The notes under the pieces are model-generated. The model saw nothing but the letters and a program-made list of their open reading frames with translations, did not search any database and was not told the DNA's origin. Shown here in pieces: positions 41,833 through 51,325 of a stretch of 64,000 nt of DNA. Position 1 is the stretch's first letter; each line of letters begins with the position of its first letter. Position numbers and translations under genes: made by a program. The stretch comes from Mucilaginibacter sp. 14171R-50 (GTDB taxonomy: Bacteria > Bacteroidota > Bacteroidia > Sphingobacteriales > Sphingobacteriaceae): contig NZ_CP048115.1 in NCBI RefSeq assembly GCF_010093045.1, positions 4,030,001-4,094,000 on the forward strand, in the 5' to 3' direction.

Positions 41833-42799
41833 AATGTTTTTTGTTGCGCATCACTTTGTCCATCGTCCAGGGGATATCTTCTGTTTTGGCCTCGCTCCTT
41901 ATAGGGCAGTTTGGCATACTGCAATAGTGGCAGCAATATGGCAGGCATGGGTCCGTATGGATGAAAAACTCTGTGGTGATACCGGCATTATTATTCACCA
42001 TCTTATCAACCAGTTTAACTTCTTCGTGCACCCGGTTAAGATCAAAGTAATTAGGCAGGGTTAAGTGGCAATCTATGTGCAACTCGTTACCATACTTTTG
42101 GGCGCGCAGGTTATGTATATCTATCCACTCGTCGCGGCGCTGCTCGCCTAACACCTTCACTACATTGCTTACAATATTAAAATCAGTTTCGTCCATCAGT
42201 CCCGCTACAGAACGGCGGATAAGTTTATAGCCGGTAAACAAAATATATAAACCAACTAAAATGGATAGTCCGCTATCCAGCCATAATATCTTTGTAAAAT
42301 ATATAAGCAGAAGTCCGAGAACAAGCCCTCCGCTTGTGATCATATCGGTAAGTAAATGCCTGCCGTCGGCCTCGATGGTAATAGATGGCAGCGACTTGCC
42401 TTTCTTGATCATATAAAAGCCAAGTGATCCATTTACAACGCCGGTAACACCGATAATAGCGGCACCCAGCATAAGGTCATGTATGACCTCGGGGTAAAAT
42501 ATGCTGTAGGTTGATTTAATGACAATTATAAGCCCGGCTATGCCTATCAGTGCACCCTCTATAAATACCGAAAAGTACTCAACCTTGCCATGCCCGTAAG
42601 GGTGGTTCTCGTCCCGTGGCTGCGAAGCCAGGTAAATACTAAAAAACGCGAAAGAACTGGCTACCACGTTTACAATGCTTTCGGCAGCATCGGTTAATAC
42701 AAAGTTTGAATTTGTTAAAAAGTAAGCGCTGAATTTCATTACCATGAGTACGGCCCCTGTGATCAGCGATATCAGAATTATTCTCTTTTGTTCTTTCAA
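41825..42799 (-). CDS. cation diffusion facilitator family transporter
   Basis: 324 residues. Six membrane helices cover residues 5-210, with the metal-site helices LTDAAESIVNVVASSFAFFSIYLA and the HPYGHGKVEYFS loop, then SITIEADGRHLLTDMITSGGLVLGLLL (second HxxxD-type site). The cytoplasmic domain follows (DIHNLRAQKYGNELHIDCHLTLPNYFDL). A Cys-rich end, DPCLPYCCHYCSMPNCPI, is an extra that is common in Bacteroidota members and may bind metal. It exports Zn, Fe, Mn or a similar ion against protons. First gene of the operon with NUDIX, bioA and the ferritin-like protein; the promoter is at 42819-42826. Confidence 0.94.
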   Translation of the reverse strand: MKEQKRIILISLITGAVLMVMKFSAYFLTNSNFVLTDAAESIVNVVASSFAFFSIYLASQPRDENHPYGHGKVEYFSVFIEGALIGIAGLIIVIKSTYSIFYPEVIHDLMLGAAIIGVTGVVNGSLGFYMIKKGKSLPSITIEADGRHLLTDMITSGGLVLGLLLIYFTKILWLDSGLSILVGLYILFTGYKLIRRSVAGLMDETDFNIVSNVVKVLGEQRRDEWIDIHNLRAQKYGNELHIDCHLTLPNYFDLNRVHEEVKLVDKMVNNNAGITTEFFIHTDPCLPYCCHYCSMPNCPIRSEAKTEDIPWTMDKVMRNKKHYE

Positions 42800-42818
42800 A
42801 ACTCAATTTTACAAAGGC

Positions 42819-42826
42819 CAAACTTA
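42819..42826 (-). promoter_or_regulatory. -7 promoter element of the CDF-NUDIX-bioA-ferritin-like operon
   Basis: Reverse strand TAAGTTTG matches TAnnTTTG, 19 nt before the CDF start codon. Confidence 0.55.
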
Positions 42827-42948
42827 CGGAAAATTTCGCCCGCGGCTTTTTCAGATTAGGGAATATTTATTACAATTTTTATAAATAAACCCGCGTTTTT
42901 TAATGAATTTTTATAAATCACAGCACAACCATCAGTAAACTAATTTTT

Positions 42949-42956
42949 TATATTTG
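42949..42956 (+). promoter_or_regulatory. -7 promoter element of the aminotransferase gene
   Basis: TATATTTG matches TAnnTTTG, 21 nt before the ATG at 42978. Confidence 0.6.
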
Positions 42957-42977
42957 CCGCAATAACATATCTTTTAT

Positions 42978-44171
42978 ATGAGCGCATTAAGTAACAGGAT
43001 AAACAACCTGTCAGAATCCCAGACCATTAAAATGGCAAAAATGGGCCGCGAATTGGCTGCCAAAGGAGTAGATGTAATAAGCCTGAGTTTCGGTGAGCCC
43101 GATTTTCATACGCCTGAACATATAAAAGAAGCCGCAAAAACGGCTATGGATAAAAACTTTACCTATTACACCCCCGTTGCCGGTTATCCCGACCTTCGCA
43201 AGGCGATTGTAAATAAGTTAAAAACAGAAAATAATCTTGATTACACCGATAGTCAGATAGTAGTATCCACAGGCGCCAAACAGGCCATAGCCAATGCCGT
43301 ACTTTGCCTGGTAAACCCAGGCGAAGAGGTTATAATACCCACCCCTTACTGGGTATCGTATTCAGAAGTAGTTAAACTGGCCGAAGGCGTAAGTGTTTTT
43401 ATTGATACTACTGTTGAAAGTAATTTTAAAATAACCGCTGAACAGCTTGAGGCGGCCATTACACCAAAAACAAAACTTTTTATGTTTTCGTCGCCATGCA
43501 ACCCAACCGGCAGCGTATACAGCAAAGATGAGTTGGCGAGCCTGGCAAAAGTATTTGAGAAATATCCAAACATTTACATACTTAGCGATGAGATCTACGA
43601 GCATATCAATTTCATTGGAGGGCATGAATCTATCGCCCAGTTCAACAGTATAAAAGACCGCGTTGTAATTATAAACGGTTTTAGCAAAGCCTTTGCAATG
43701 ACGGGATGGAGAATTGGTTACACCGCATCTAACAGCGAGATAGCGGCCGCATGCGATAAAATGCAGGGTCAGATCACATCAGGTACTTGTTCTATCACCC
43801 AAAAAGCCGGTGTTGCTGCTTATAACGGCGGCCTGGAAAGTGTTCATAAAATGCGCGAGCAGTTTCAGAAACGCCGCGACCTGGTTTACCGCCTGTTGCA
43901 AGATATCCCGGGGATACAGGTGAACCTGCCCGATGGCGCTTTTTATTTTTTCCCTAACGTTACCTCTTTCTTTGGCAAAAGCTATAACGGCAAAACTATA
44001 AACGACGCCGACGAACTAAGCATTTACTTACTGGAAGAAGGCCATGTAGCTACTGTTGGGGGCGATTCCTTCGGCGATAAAAAATCTATCCGCATATCCT
44101 ACGCGGCGGCAGAGGATAAATTGATAGAAGCCATGAAAAGGATAAAAACGGCGCTTGCCAAATTAGCATAG
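42978..44171 (+). CDS. aspartate aminotransferase-type PLP enzyme
   Basis: 397 residues of class I/II aminotransferase, subgroup 1-gamma. SLSFGEPDFHTPEHIKEAAKTAMDKNFTYYTPVAGYPDLRKAI, VVSTGAKQAIANAVLCLVNPGEEVIIPTPYWVSYSE, FSSPCNPTGSVYS, ILSDEIYEHINF and NGFSKAFAMTGWRIGY with the PLP Lys237 are all present, followed by IRISYAAAEDKLIEAMKRI with the substrate-binding Arg. It most likely exchanges the amino group between aspartate and 2-oxoglutarate. Activity on prephenate or other acids is possible in this subgroup. Own promoter, and a very long palindromic terminator. Confidence 0.93.
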   Translation: MSALSNRINNLSESQTIKMAKMGRELAAKGVDVISLSFGEPDFHTPEHIKEAAKTAMDKNFTYYTPVAGYPDLRKAIVNKLKTENNLDYTDSQIVVSTGAKQAIANAVLCLVNPGEEVIIPTPYWVSYSEVVKLAEGVSVFIDTTVESNFKITAEQLEAAITPKTKLFMFSSPCNPTGSVYSKDELASLAKVFEKYPNIYILSDEIYEHINFIGGHESIAQFNSIKDRVVIINGFSKAFAMTGWRIGYTASNSEIAAACDKMQGQITSGTCSITQKAGVAAYNGGLESVHKMREQFQKRRDLVYRLLQDIPGIQVNLPDGAFYFFPNVTSFFGKSYNGKTINDADELSIYLLEEGHVATVGGDSFGDKKSIRISYAAAEDKLIEAMKRIKTALAKLA

Positions 44172-44232
44172 TCGCCTTAACCATAACTTACATGATTGCC
44201 CCGGTAAGCATTAGCTATGTGGGAAATCAGGC

Positions 44233-44290
44233 AAAACATACCAAAAAAAGTCCCTTGCCAATTGGCAAGGGACTTTTTTTGGTATGTTTT
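44233..44290. terminator. 58-bp perfect palindrome, bidirectional terminator
   Basis: Arms 44233-44261 and 44262-44290 are exact reverse complements with no loop: 29 bp each, containing AAAAAAAGTCCCTTGCCAA and its mirror. It stands between the aminotransferase and the convergent barrel gene. The T run inside the stem allows termination on both strands. The outer 9 bp (AAAACATAC) extend beyond what a terminator needs. Confidence 0.92.
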
Positions 44291-44298
44291 GGCTATTG

Positions 44299-44853
44299 TT
44301 ACAGTGCAAAACCGTAAGCTATGCGTAATCCAACTGCTCCAAAGTTATTGCTTTGGCCCGAATAGTTTTCGTAACGCACACCAACGTCCCAAGTTTGATT
44401 AGCCCAACCAATACCCGGAGATGCTAATAATTTGGTATTGGTGTCGTATTCAGGACCACCTTTGACTTCACCAAATCCCGAAGTTTCAAAAGCAGCACCT
44501 ACTTCACCACTTAAATAGATATTTTGGCTTACAAACGCTTTGATACCTGCTTTAACAGGAACCATTCCGTAAGATTTGGTTTTTACGCCTGTATTACCAA
44601 GTTCTTTCCCAAAATAATTCAGATAACCTGATGTTAATGTTAAACCAATATTATCTGCTACGCCGAATTGCAAGCGAGGAGTAATACCCACACCTACGTT
44701 TGATACGTCGTGTAAGTTACCTGTAGGCAATAAACCTTCTACACCGATACCTAAGCGTACGCCTGTACCTATGGTTTGTGCTTTAACATTAGTACCTAAG
44801 AATATAGCGGCGGCGGTAAAACCTACGGCTATTAATTTTGTCATCTTTTTCAT
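44299..44853 (-). CDS. small outer-membrane beta-barrel protein
   Basis: 184 residues with a signal peptide (MKKMTKLIAVGFTAAAIFLGTNVKAQ). Alternating strands (GTGVRLGIGVEGLLPTGNL, VGITPRLQFGVADNIGLTLTSGYLNYFG, MVPVKAGIKAFVSQNIYLSGEVGAAFE, GLRIAYGFAL) fit an eight-stranded OmpW/OmpX-size barrel. The function is unknown. Single gene. Confidence 0.82.
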   Translation of the reverse strand: MKKMTKLIAVGFTAAAIFLGTNVKAQTIGTGVRLGIGVEGLLPTGNLHDVSNVGVGITPRLQFGVADNIGLTLTSGYLNYFGKELGNTGVKTKSYGMVPVKAGIKAFVSQNIYLSGEVGAAFETSGFGEVKGGPEYDTNTKLLASPGIGWANQTWDVGVRYENYSGQSNNFGAVGLRIAYGFAL

Positions 44854-45169
44854 TGTTGTGTCTTTAGTTATAAAATATTAATTGTGATACACCCCCTATA
44901 ATCAAATACTTTGCCATTTTGCTGCCGGTGATAGTTAAATGATTATCTAATGACGGATGAAAAACAGCACTTTTCGGCGTGTTCAATACCTTAACGCCTG
45001 ATAATCAAAAGACTTTTTGACTTTTAACACGCCACGGTCAGCCGCTGGCTAATATCAGTTTATTCGATGAGCTATCGTTTGAAATTATGTCAGGATTTGG
45101 TGAAAAGTGTAGCTTTTATAGGCAATTTTGTAATAGGGTTACGCCATACATCGCAGGTATCGCAATAAA
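44854..45169. other. intergenic region between barrel gene and RND operon end
   Basis: No coding frame. A short heptamer remnant (AAAGACT, TTTTGAC, TTTTAAC near 45008-45028) lies inside a weak inverted repeat, ggcgtgtt (44976-44983) / aacacgcc (45026-45033). No -7 element was found for the barrel gene. Confidence 0.4.
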
Positions 45170-45194
45170 ACAAGCCCCTATCAGGGGCTTAGTT
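45170..45194 (-). terminator. terminator of the RND efflux operon
   Basis: The stem aagcccct (45172-45179) / aggggctt (45183-45190) with a 3-nt loop is followed on the reverse strand by TTGTTTTATTG. It starts directly after the stop codon of the permease gene. Confidence 0.8.
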
Positions 45195-48100
45195 TTATAC
45201 TTCCGGATCGATTTCAGGATCGGGTTTATATGTTTTTTCCAGTTCGGCAAGTTTGTCTTTGCCATAGGCGTACTTAGTAATGATGTAGTAAAGTACCGGC
45301 ACTATGAATATAGCAAGCGATGTTGCTGCAAGCATACCGCCAAAAACTGTCCATCCGATGGTTTGCCTGGCCTGAGCCCCGGCACCCGATGCTATCACCA
45401 GTGGTAACACGCCTAATATAAACGCCATTGATGTCATGATGATCGGCCTTAACCTTAAGCGCACAGCCTCTAATGTAGCTTTTTCCAGGTTCATCCCCCG
45501 GTCCACCCGCTCTTTGGCAAATTCCACTATCAGGATGGCGTTCTTGGCAGCCAAACCTATTAATGTTATTAAACCTATCTGGGCATAAACGTTATTTGTT
45601 AACCCCGGTTTAAGCGTAAGGAACAATATTGCCCCAAAGGCGCCAAGAGGAACAGCCAATAAAACCGAGAACGGTACGGACCAGCTTTCGTACAAAGCTG
45701 CCAGGAATAAGAACACAAAACCGATGGACAGGGCAAATATGTACACCGTTTTTGAACCGGATAACAATTCCTCCCGGCTTAAGCCCGAAAATTCGTAACC
45801 ATAACCTGCAGGCAAATTCTGCGCTGCAACCTCGCGTAAGGCTGTAATAGCGTCACCACTGCTATAACCGGGGTTGGTGCTGCCATTGATTTCGGCCGAC
45901 CGGAATAAGTTATAATGCGATATCAATGGTGCGTTCTCAATGAGTTTATAGGTTGTTAGCGTACTTAAAGGCACCATAGCACCCGATTCGTTACGGACAA
46001 AGTACTGTCCTATATTTTGAATATTGGTGCGGTAGTTAGTATCGGCCTGGGCCACTACCCTGAAGTTACGCCCGTAAACGGTAAAATCGTTTACATAAGC
46101 GCTACCCATATAAGTTTGCAGCGCGTTGTTTACATCAGATATCTTTACACCCAATTTTTTTGCCTTTTCGCGATCGATGGTCAACTGATAAGCGGGGGTA
46201 TGCGCCGTAAAGAACGAAAAAGCCTTTGCTATTTCGGGGCGTTTGTTTACCGCGGCGGTAAAGTTTTGCAAAACCTTTTCAAAGTTCTTGATATCGCCGC
46301 CAGCTTGTTTCTCTTGCAATATGAACGAGAAACCGCCCGTGTTACCTAAACCGGGTATTGCAGGCGGAGAAATGACCACCACACTGGCCTCTTTGAATCT
46401 GGCCAGTTTTTTCTGCAGCGTTGCAATAACGCCCGCAAGCTGGTCTTCCTTGGCTTCACGTTTGTCCCAGGGCTTTAATTGTATAAATATGGTAGCGCTG
46501 TTTGATTTTGTTGCAAAGTTAACCGCGTTCAGTCCGCCCAGGGCGGCATAGTGGTTAATTGCCGGTACATCTTTAAGCACACCCATCATTTCGTGCAAAA
46601 CAGAAACGGTACGCTCGGTGGATGACCCTTCGGGCAGATCATAGGTTACGTAAACACGCCCCTCATCCTCCAGCGGGATAAAGCCCGACGGCTTACCATT
46701 AAATAACAGTACGGTTCCGATGATGATACAAACCAGTATGATCACAACAAACTTGGAGTGTTTGATACCCCTATCCACGGTGCTGCGGTAACGGCCGGTA
46801 ACCTTATCAAACCAACGGTTGAATTTAAAGAAGAACCTGTTTAACCCGGTCGACTTGTCGTCAATTTTATGCGGACGTAATAATATAGTACATAATGCCG
46901 GGGTTAACGATAGCGCCACAAAAGCCGATATCAATACCGATATAGCAATAGTAATGGCAAACTGCTGGTACAAACGCCCAACAATGCCGGGCACAAAACC
47001 AACGGGCACAAACACCGCCGCCAGGATCAATGCAATGGCAATAACCGGCGCGGATATATCGCGCATGGCGTGTTCGGTCGCTTCCTTCGGCGACATGCCC
47101 TTTTCATCCATATAATGCTGCACGGCCTCAACCACCACAATGGCGTCATCCACAACAATACCAATGGCCAGCACAAAACCAAACAGCGTAAGAGTGTTTA
47201 TGGTAAAATGCAGCGGAATAAAGAAAATGAAAGTACCTATAATAGATACCGGGATAGCCAGCACAGGTATAAGCGTAGTGCGCCAGTTTTGCAGGAATAA
47301 AAATACCACAATGATTACCAAAGCCAACGCAATAACCAGCGTTTCGATAACCTCATGCAGGGAAACCTTCACTACGGTAACCGACTCGAACGGAACGACA
47401 AAATCAATATCCTTAGGGAATGATTTTTTTAGCTGGTTCATGGTTGCGATAACATTATCGGCGGTTTCGATAGCGTTACTGCCCGGCGCCTGGTATATCA
47501 GCAGGTACGAAGCCCTTTTACCATCAACAAACGAGTTACCCGAATAATTAAACTTACCCAGTTCTACACGCGCAACATCTTTTAAATGTACCACAGCGCC
47601 GTTATTAGGCTGCGTTTTAACAACAATATTCTCAAACTCCGATTTATCAGTAAGACGGCCTTTTACCAATACGGTATATTCAAAGGTTTGCCCTTTCATT
47701 TGTGGGGTGGCCCCCACCGTACCTGCCGCAACCTGCGCGTTTTGCTCCTGCAGGGCCGCGGTAATATCGGCCGCGGTCATATTCAGGGCTGCCAGTTTAT
47801 CAGGCTTTAGCCATATACGCATACTAAAATCATCAGCGCGGGTAAACACATCACCCACACCTTTGGTACGCAGTAACGCGTCCTTAATAAATACGTTGGT
47901 ATAGTTATCGGTAAAGGTTACATCGTGCGTGCCGTTTGGCGAAAACATGGCAACCAGCATTAATATGCTTGGGTTACGCTTACGCACTATCAGGCCTAAA
48001 CGCTGTACCTCCTGCGGCAGCGTTGGCTGGGCTATACCCACGCGGTTCTGCACATCAAGCGCAGCATTATTAATATCGGTACCAACCTCGAAGTTAACGG

Positions 48101-48374
48101 TCATGCTCATTTGGCCGTTACTTGTGCTGTTACTTTGCAGGTAAGTCATGCCCGGGGTACCGTTAACCTGTACCTCTACAGGGGTGGCTACGGTTTGCTC
48201 GACCGTTAAGGCATCGGCACCGGTATAGTTACCGGTTACTTGTACGGTGGGCGGCGTAATTTCCGGGTATTGCCCAATAGGCAGGCTGGTTATGGACAGC
48301 ACACCAACTATCAATATTACCAGTGATATTACAATAGCGGTTACCGGGCGGCGTATAAAAGTATCTGCGATCAT
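45195..48374 (-). CDS. RND multidrug efflux permease, AcrB/MexB type (HAE1)
   Basis: 1059 residues, the normal length. ADTFIRRPVTAIVISLVILIVGVLSITSLPIGQYPEITPPTVQVTGNYTGADALTVEQTVATPVE opens it, and the AcrB-type phrases SNSTSNGQMSMTVNFEVGTDINNAALDVQNRV and GLAAKNAILIVEFAKE follow. The proton-relay Asp pair is in helix 4, LAIGIVVDDAIVVVEAVQHYM. Twelve membrane helices and two large periplasmic loops are recognisable. It pumps hydrophobic drugs or dyes out of the inner leaflet or periplasm through the adaptor and TolC partner encoded upstream. Last gene of the three-gene operon. Confidence 0.96.
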   Translation of the reverse strand: MIADTFIRRPVTAIVISLVILIVGVLSITSLPIGQYPEITPPTVQVTGNYTGADALTVEQTVATPVEVQVNGTPGMTYLQSNSTSNGQMSMTVNFEVGTDINNAALDVQNRVGIAQPTLPQEVQRLGLIVRKRNPSILMLVAMFSPNGTHDVTFTDNYTNVFIKDALLRTKGVGDVFTRADDFSMRIWLKPDKLAALNMTAADITAALQEQNAQVAAGTVGATPQMKGQTFEYTVLVKGRLTDKSEFENIVVKTQPNNGAVVHLKDVARVELGKFNYSGNSFVDGKRASYLLIYQAPGSNAIETADNVIATMNQLKKSFPKDIDFVVPFESVTVVKVSLHEVIETLVIALALVIIVVFLFLQNWRTTLIPVLAIPVSIIGTFIFFIPLHFTINTLTLFGFVLAIGIVVDDAIVVVEAVQHYMDEKGMSPKEATEHAMRDISAPVIAIALILAAVFVPVGFVPGIVGRLYQQFAITIAISVLISAFVALSLTPALCTILLRPHKIDDKSTGLNRFFFKFNRWFDKVTGRYRSTVDRGIKHSKFVVIILVCIIIGTVLLFNGKPSGFIPLEDEGRVYVTYDLPEGSSTERTVSVLHEMMGVLKDVPAINHYAALGGLNAVNFATKSNSATIFIQLKPWDKREAKEDQLAGVIATLQKKLARFKEASVVVISPPAIPGLGNTGGFSFILQEKQAGGDIKNFEKVLQNFTAAVNKRPEIAKAFSFFTAHTPAYQLTIDREKAKKLGVKISDVNNALQTYMGSAYVNDFTVYGRNFRVVAQADTNYRTNIQNIGQYFVRNESGAMVPLSTLTTYKLIENAPLISHYNLFRSAEINGSTNPGYSSGDAITALREVAAQNLPAGYGYEFSGLSREELLSGSKTVYIFALSIGFVFLFLAALYESWSVPFSVLLAVPLGAFGAILFLTLKPGLTNNVYAQIGLITLIGLAAKNAILIVEFAKERVDRGMNLEKATLEAVRLRLRPIIMTSMAFILGVLPLVIASGAGAQARQTIGWTVFGGMLAATSLAIFIVPVLYYIITKYAYGKDKLAELEKTYKPDPEIDPEV

Positions 48375-48442
48375 TCTTTAGTTCTTTTGCTTAATTACTG
48401 GGCTGATAACCCATCAATAAATTTTAACGAAACACCTTTACA

Positions 48443-49570
48443 TTATTTAGCAGGAGCTGCACCCGCGGCCGCAGGCGGCGGGCCAAGGGTTATTTTACCG
48501 CCATCGCGCAGGCGCTGAAAGCCTTCCGTTATCACTTTTTCACCGGGCTTTATGCCATCCATCACAACCACGTTACTTTGAATACGCGGGCCTAAAACTA
48601 CCTTACGCTGCTCGGCAATAGTGTCCTGCGAAATGAATACGAAAAATTCGCCCATCTGCTCTGTAACCGCCTTGTAAGGTATCTGCACACGGTTGCCCGA
48701 ATTATCATTAAGCACCTGTAAAACACAGCTCATGCCGTCCTTTAACTCGTCATCGGCATTAGGGAACTGCACCCTAACTTTTATGGTACCGGTTTGGTCG
48801 CTTACGCCGCGGTCAATAGCAAATACCTTTCCGTTCTTGCTGTATTCGGTGCCATCGGGCAGTATCAGCTTAAACGTAGTATCGCTGCTCGCCTTTTGCA
48901 GTTTGTAAAAGCGGTTGATATCCTGCTCGTTTACTACCACATCAACGCCAATTGGGTTGCCTGTTGAGATGGTATTTAACAAAGTGGTGCCGGGCGACAC
49001 CTGCGCACCCAGCTTTACCTGCGATATACCAATACGGCCGGTAAACGGCGCACGTATTGTTGCGTACGATAAGTCGGTTGCAGCCGAAGCTACACCCGCC
49101 TGCGCAACAGCTACCTGGCTTTGGCTGGTTTGAAAGTTAGCGGTGGCCTGGTCCACCGTCTGACGGGCTACCGCGTCATTCTTCAACAGCATATTATAAC
49201 GGTCTATATCCTTCTGTGCCTTGCTTAAGTTAGCCTTTGCGCTAAGTAAATTTGCTTTTGCCTGCTCGTAAGCTGCCACATATTTACGGCGGTCAATTTC
49301 ATAAAGCGGGGCTCCCTTTTTTACCACATCCCCTTCTTTAAAAAATATACCGGTTATAAAGCCGCCTACCTGGCTGCGCAGTTCAACGGCATTTAAGGCC
49401 ACTACAGTGCCCTGGTACTTGTCGTAATATAAGGCGTCGGCTTTTTTTGCTTCTATAACATTTACCGGGGTTGGCGGCAAAGCTGCGTCTTGTTTTGGCG
49501 CTTTGTTGCCGCATGACGAGGCTGTTAATAAAGCCAAAGCGGCAATACAGCAGGCGTATGTGTTTTTCAT
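48443..49570 (-). CDS. RND efflux periplasmic adaptor (membrane fusion protein)
   Basis: 375 residues from ATG at 49570; an upstream TTG at 49594 is less likely. A lipoprotein signal ends at Cys20 (LLTASSC). AVELRSQVGGFITGIFFKEGDVVKKGAPLYEIDRRKY is the first lipoyl half, a coiled hairpin (about 95-165) follows, and ATIRAPFTGRIGISQVKLGAQVSPGTTLLNTIS closes the lipoyl domain. Beta-barrel and membrane-proximal domains end at a Gly/Pro/Ala-rich tail. It links the permease to the outer-membrane channel. It lies 62 nt after the TolC gene and 68 nt before the permease. Confidence 0.95.
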   Translation of the reverse strand: MKNTYACCIAALALLTASSCGNKAPKQDAALPPTPVNVIEAKKADALYYDKYQGTVVALNAVELRSQVGGFITGIFFKEGDVVKKGAPLYEIDRRKYVAAYEQAKANLLSAKANLSKAQKDIDRYNMLLKNDAVARQTVDQATANFQTSQSQVAVAQAGVASAATDLSYATIRAPFTGRIGISQVKLGAQVSPGTTLLNTISTGNPIGVDVVVNEQDINRFYKLQKASSDTTFKLILPDGTEYSKNGKVFAIDRGVSDQTGTIKVRVQFPNADDELKDGMSCVLQVLNDNSGNRVQIPYKAVTEQMGEFFVFISQDTIAEQRKVVLGPRIQSNVVVMDGIKPGEKVITEGFQRLRDGGKITLGPPPAAAGAAPAK

Positions 49571-49632
49571 TATTATAAGTTGTCGTGTTTTCAATGTCGA
49601 TAAAGTTTTTGGGTATATCCCTTGATTAATTT

Positions 49633-50985
49633 TTATTCGGGTTGCAGCGTTCCTAATGCCCGTTGTAAATCTATTTTACTTGATAGCAACTCAAAAAGGG
49701 CGTTGTAATAATTAAGCTCGGCTGTGCGCAGATCTGCCTGCGATACAATAACATCAAGGTATGTTTTTATACCTTCGCGATACTGCAGGTCAACTACCTT
49801 ATATACATCCTTAGCAAGCGCAACGTTTTCGCTAAGGGTTTGCCAGTTAAAATAGCTGCTTTTATAATTTGCCAGCGCCTGCGTATATTCTGTGTTTATG
49901 GCGTTACGACTATTGATCAGGTCAAGGTCGTTACGTTCCACCTGCAAACGTGCCTTGGCTAAGTTTTGCAAACGTTTACCACCTGTAAAAATCGGTATAG
50001 ATAATGACAAGCCTGCAAATGATGTTGGGTACGAGTTATTATAAAGTTTAGAAAAATTATCGTTAAAATACGCCAGACTGTACCCGCCAACCGCTGATAA
50101 TGATGGCAGGAAATTCCATTTGTAATAGGATACATTAAGGTTAAGCAGGTTTTTTTGAGTTTGAAGTTGCCTGTACTCAACGCGGTTGGTATAATTTAAA
50201 ACCTGGTTGGTATCTATAACCGCTTCGCCCGCCAATCGTGTAGAGTCATACGACAGTACCAGCGTTTTACCAGGATCAAGGCCCATTACCTGTTTTAAAT
50301 AAGCCGATTTGCTTTTTATCGCTTCCTGTATCTGCTTTTGCGATGCAAGCGAATTATTAAGGGCTATAGTTGCCTGTTTGTAATCGGTTTTATCTACTAC
50401 CCCAGCCTGGTAGCGCGAATAAGCATCTTTTAAGCTTCGGCGCAGCCTCACAATATCCTCTTTAATAATATCAAGCTGACGTTGCGATAGCAGAACATCA
50501 TAAAAGGCCCTGCTTACATCGGCTACTACGTCTATCTTACTGCTCTCGGTGTTCTGTTTATAGTACTGCCTTGAATATTTTGATGCACGTGAAGCCTGGA
50601 GCACATCGTTATTGTAAATAACCTGGCTGGCCTGCAGCCCCACAGTAGATACATTGTGCGCAATTGCCAAATTTTGCTGTGTACCTGTCCCGGTGCCGGT
50701 AGTTGTTGTGGCAGCGCCCTGCGCCGGTCGCTGAAAGTAATGCTGATACTGCCCGGTGGTACCAATTTGGGGTAACCAGTTTGAAAGGCTTATCTTTATA
50801 TCGCGCTCGTTTATTTGCTCGTCTATACTGGCTTGTTTTACCAGCGGCTGGTTACGCAGGGCGTAATCAATGCTTTGTTTTAAGGTAACAACGGTAACTG
50901 CCGAGTCGGGGGCGGTTTGAGCCAGCAATGCAGCCGGAGAAAAAAATAGTATATTAGATAAAAGTAAACAGCGTAGATTTTTCAT
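49633..50985 (-). CDS. TolC-family outer-membrane efflux channel
   Basis: 450 residues with a signal peptide (MKNLRCLLLSNILFFSPAALLAQ). Two OEP repeats: VTLKQSIDYALRNQPLVKQASIDEQINERDIKISLSNWLPQIG and VEYRQLQTQKNLLNLNVSYYKWNFLPSLSAVGGY, each followed by long helices (SYFNWQTLSENVALAKDVYKVVDLQYREGIKTYLDVIVSQADL). It forms the trimeric exit duct for the adaptor and permease downstream. Here the channel gene comes first in the operon; adaptor-permease-channel is the more common order. Confidence 0.94.
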   Translation of the reverse strand: MKNLRCLLLSNILFFSPAALLAQTAPDSAVTVVTLKQSIDYALRNQPLVKQASIDEQINERDIKISLSNWLPQIGTTGQYQHYFQRPAQGAATTTTGTGTGTQQNLAIAHNVSTVGLQASQVIYNNDVLQASRASKYSRQYYKQNTESSKIDVVADVSRAFYDVLLSQRQLDIIKEDIVRLRRSLKDAYSRYQAGVVDKTDYKQATIALNNSLASQKQIQEAIKSKSAYLKQVMGLDPGKTLVLSYDSTRLAGEAVIDTNQVLNYTNRVEYRQLQTQKNLLNLNVSYYKWNFLPSLSAVGGYSLAYFNDNFSKLYNNSYPTSFAGLSLSIPIFTGGKRLQNLAKARLQVERNDLDLINSRNAINTEYTQALANYKSSYFNWQTLSENVALAKDVYKVVDLQYREGIKTYLDVIVSQADLRTAELNYYNALFELLSSKIDLQRALGTLQPE

Positions 50986-51325
50986 AAAGACTTAAGTGCA
51001 ACTAAAACGAAAATAAGCAGAAAGGTTCACTTAATTCCGGTGTTTTTTATAGGGAGCACGAATATGAACTTATTCTATTTTAATAAAAAATCGACAACAA
51101 AAATTTTACCTAATTAGGAGATTTCAATGATAATTGGCACGGTTTTTCAACTTTTTAAAACAAAATGTAAAATAGTGGTAGTGATTAAATAAAAAATTTA
51201 ATTAATTTGCCTGATGTAAGTATGTTAACATACTATTAAGGTAGTGTGCAAAAAATTTACACTCTCCATGCAAGTTATAAGCTTATTCATGGTACTTTTA
51301 CAAAAAATTTAAGCAGCGTTTATAA
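50986..51325. other. divergent promoter region, efflux operon / serine palmitoyltransferase
   Basis: 340 AT-rich bp without coding potential. No exact TAnnTTTG was found for either gene. The closest is TACTTTTA near 51292, about 26 nt before the spt start. No repressor gene of the TetR or MarR type is next to the efflux operon. Confidence 0.4.
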
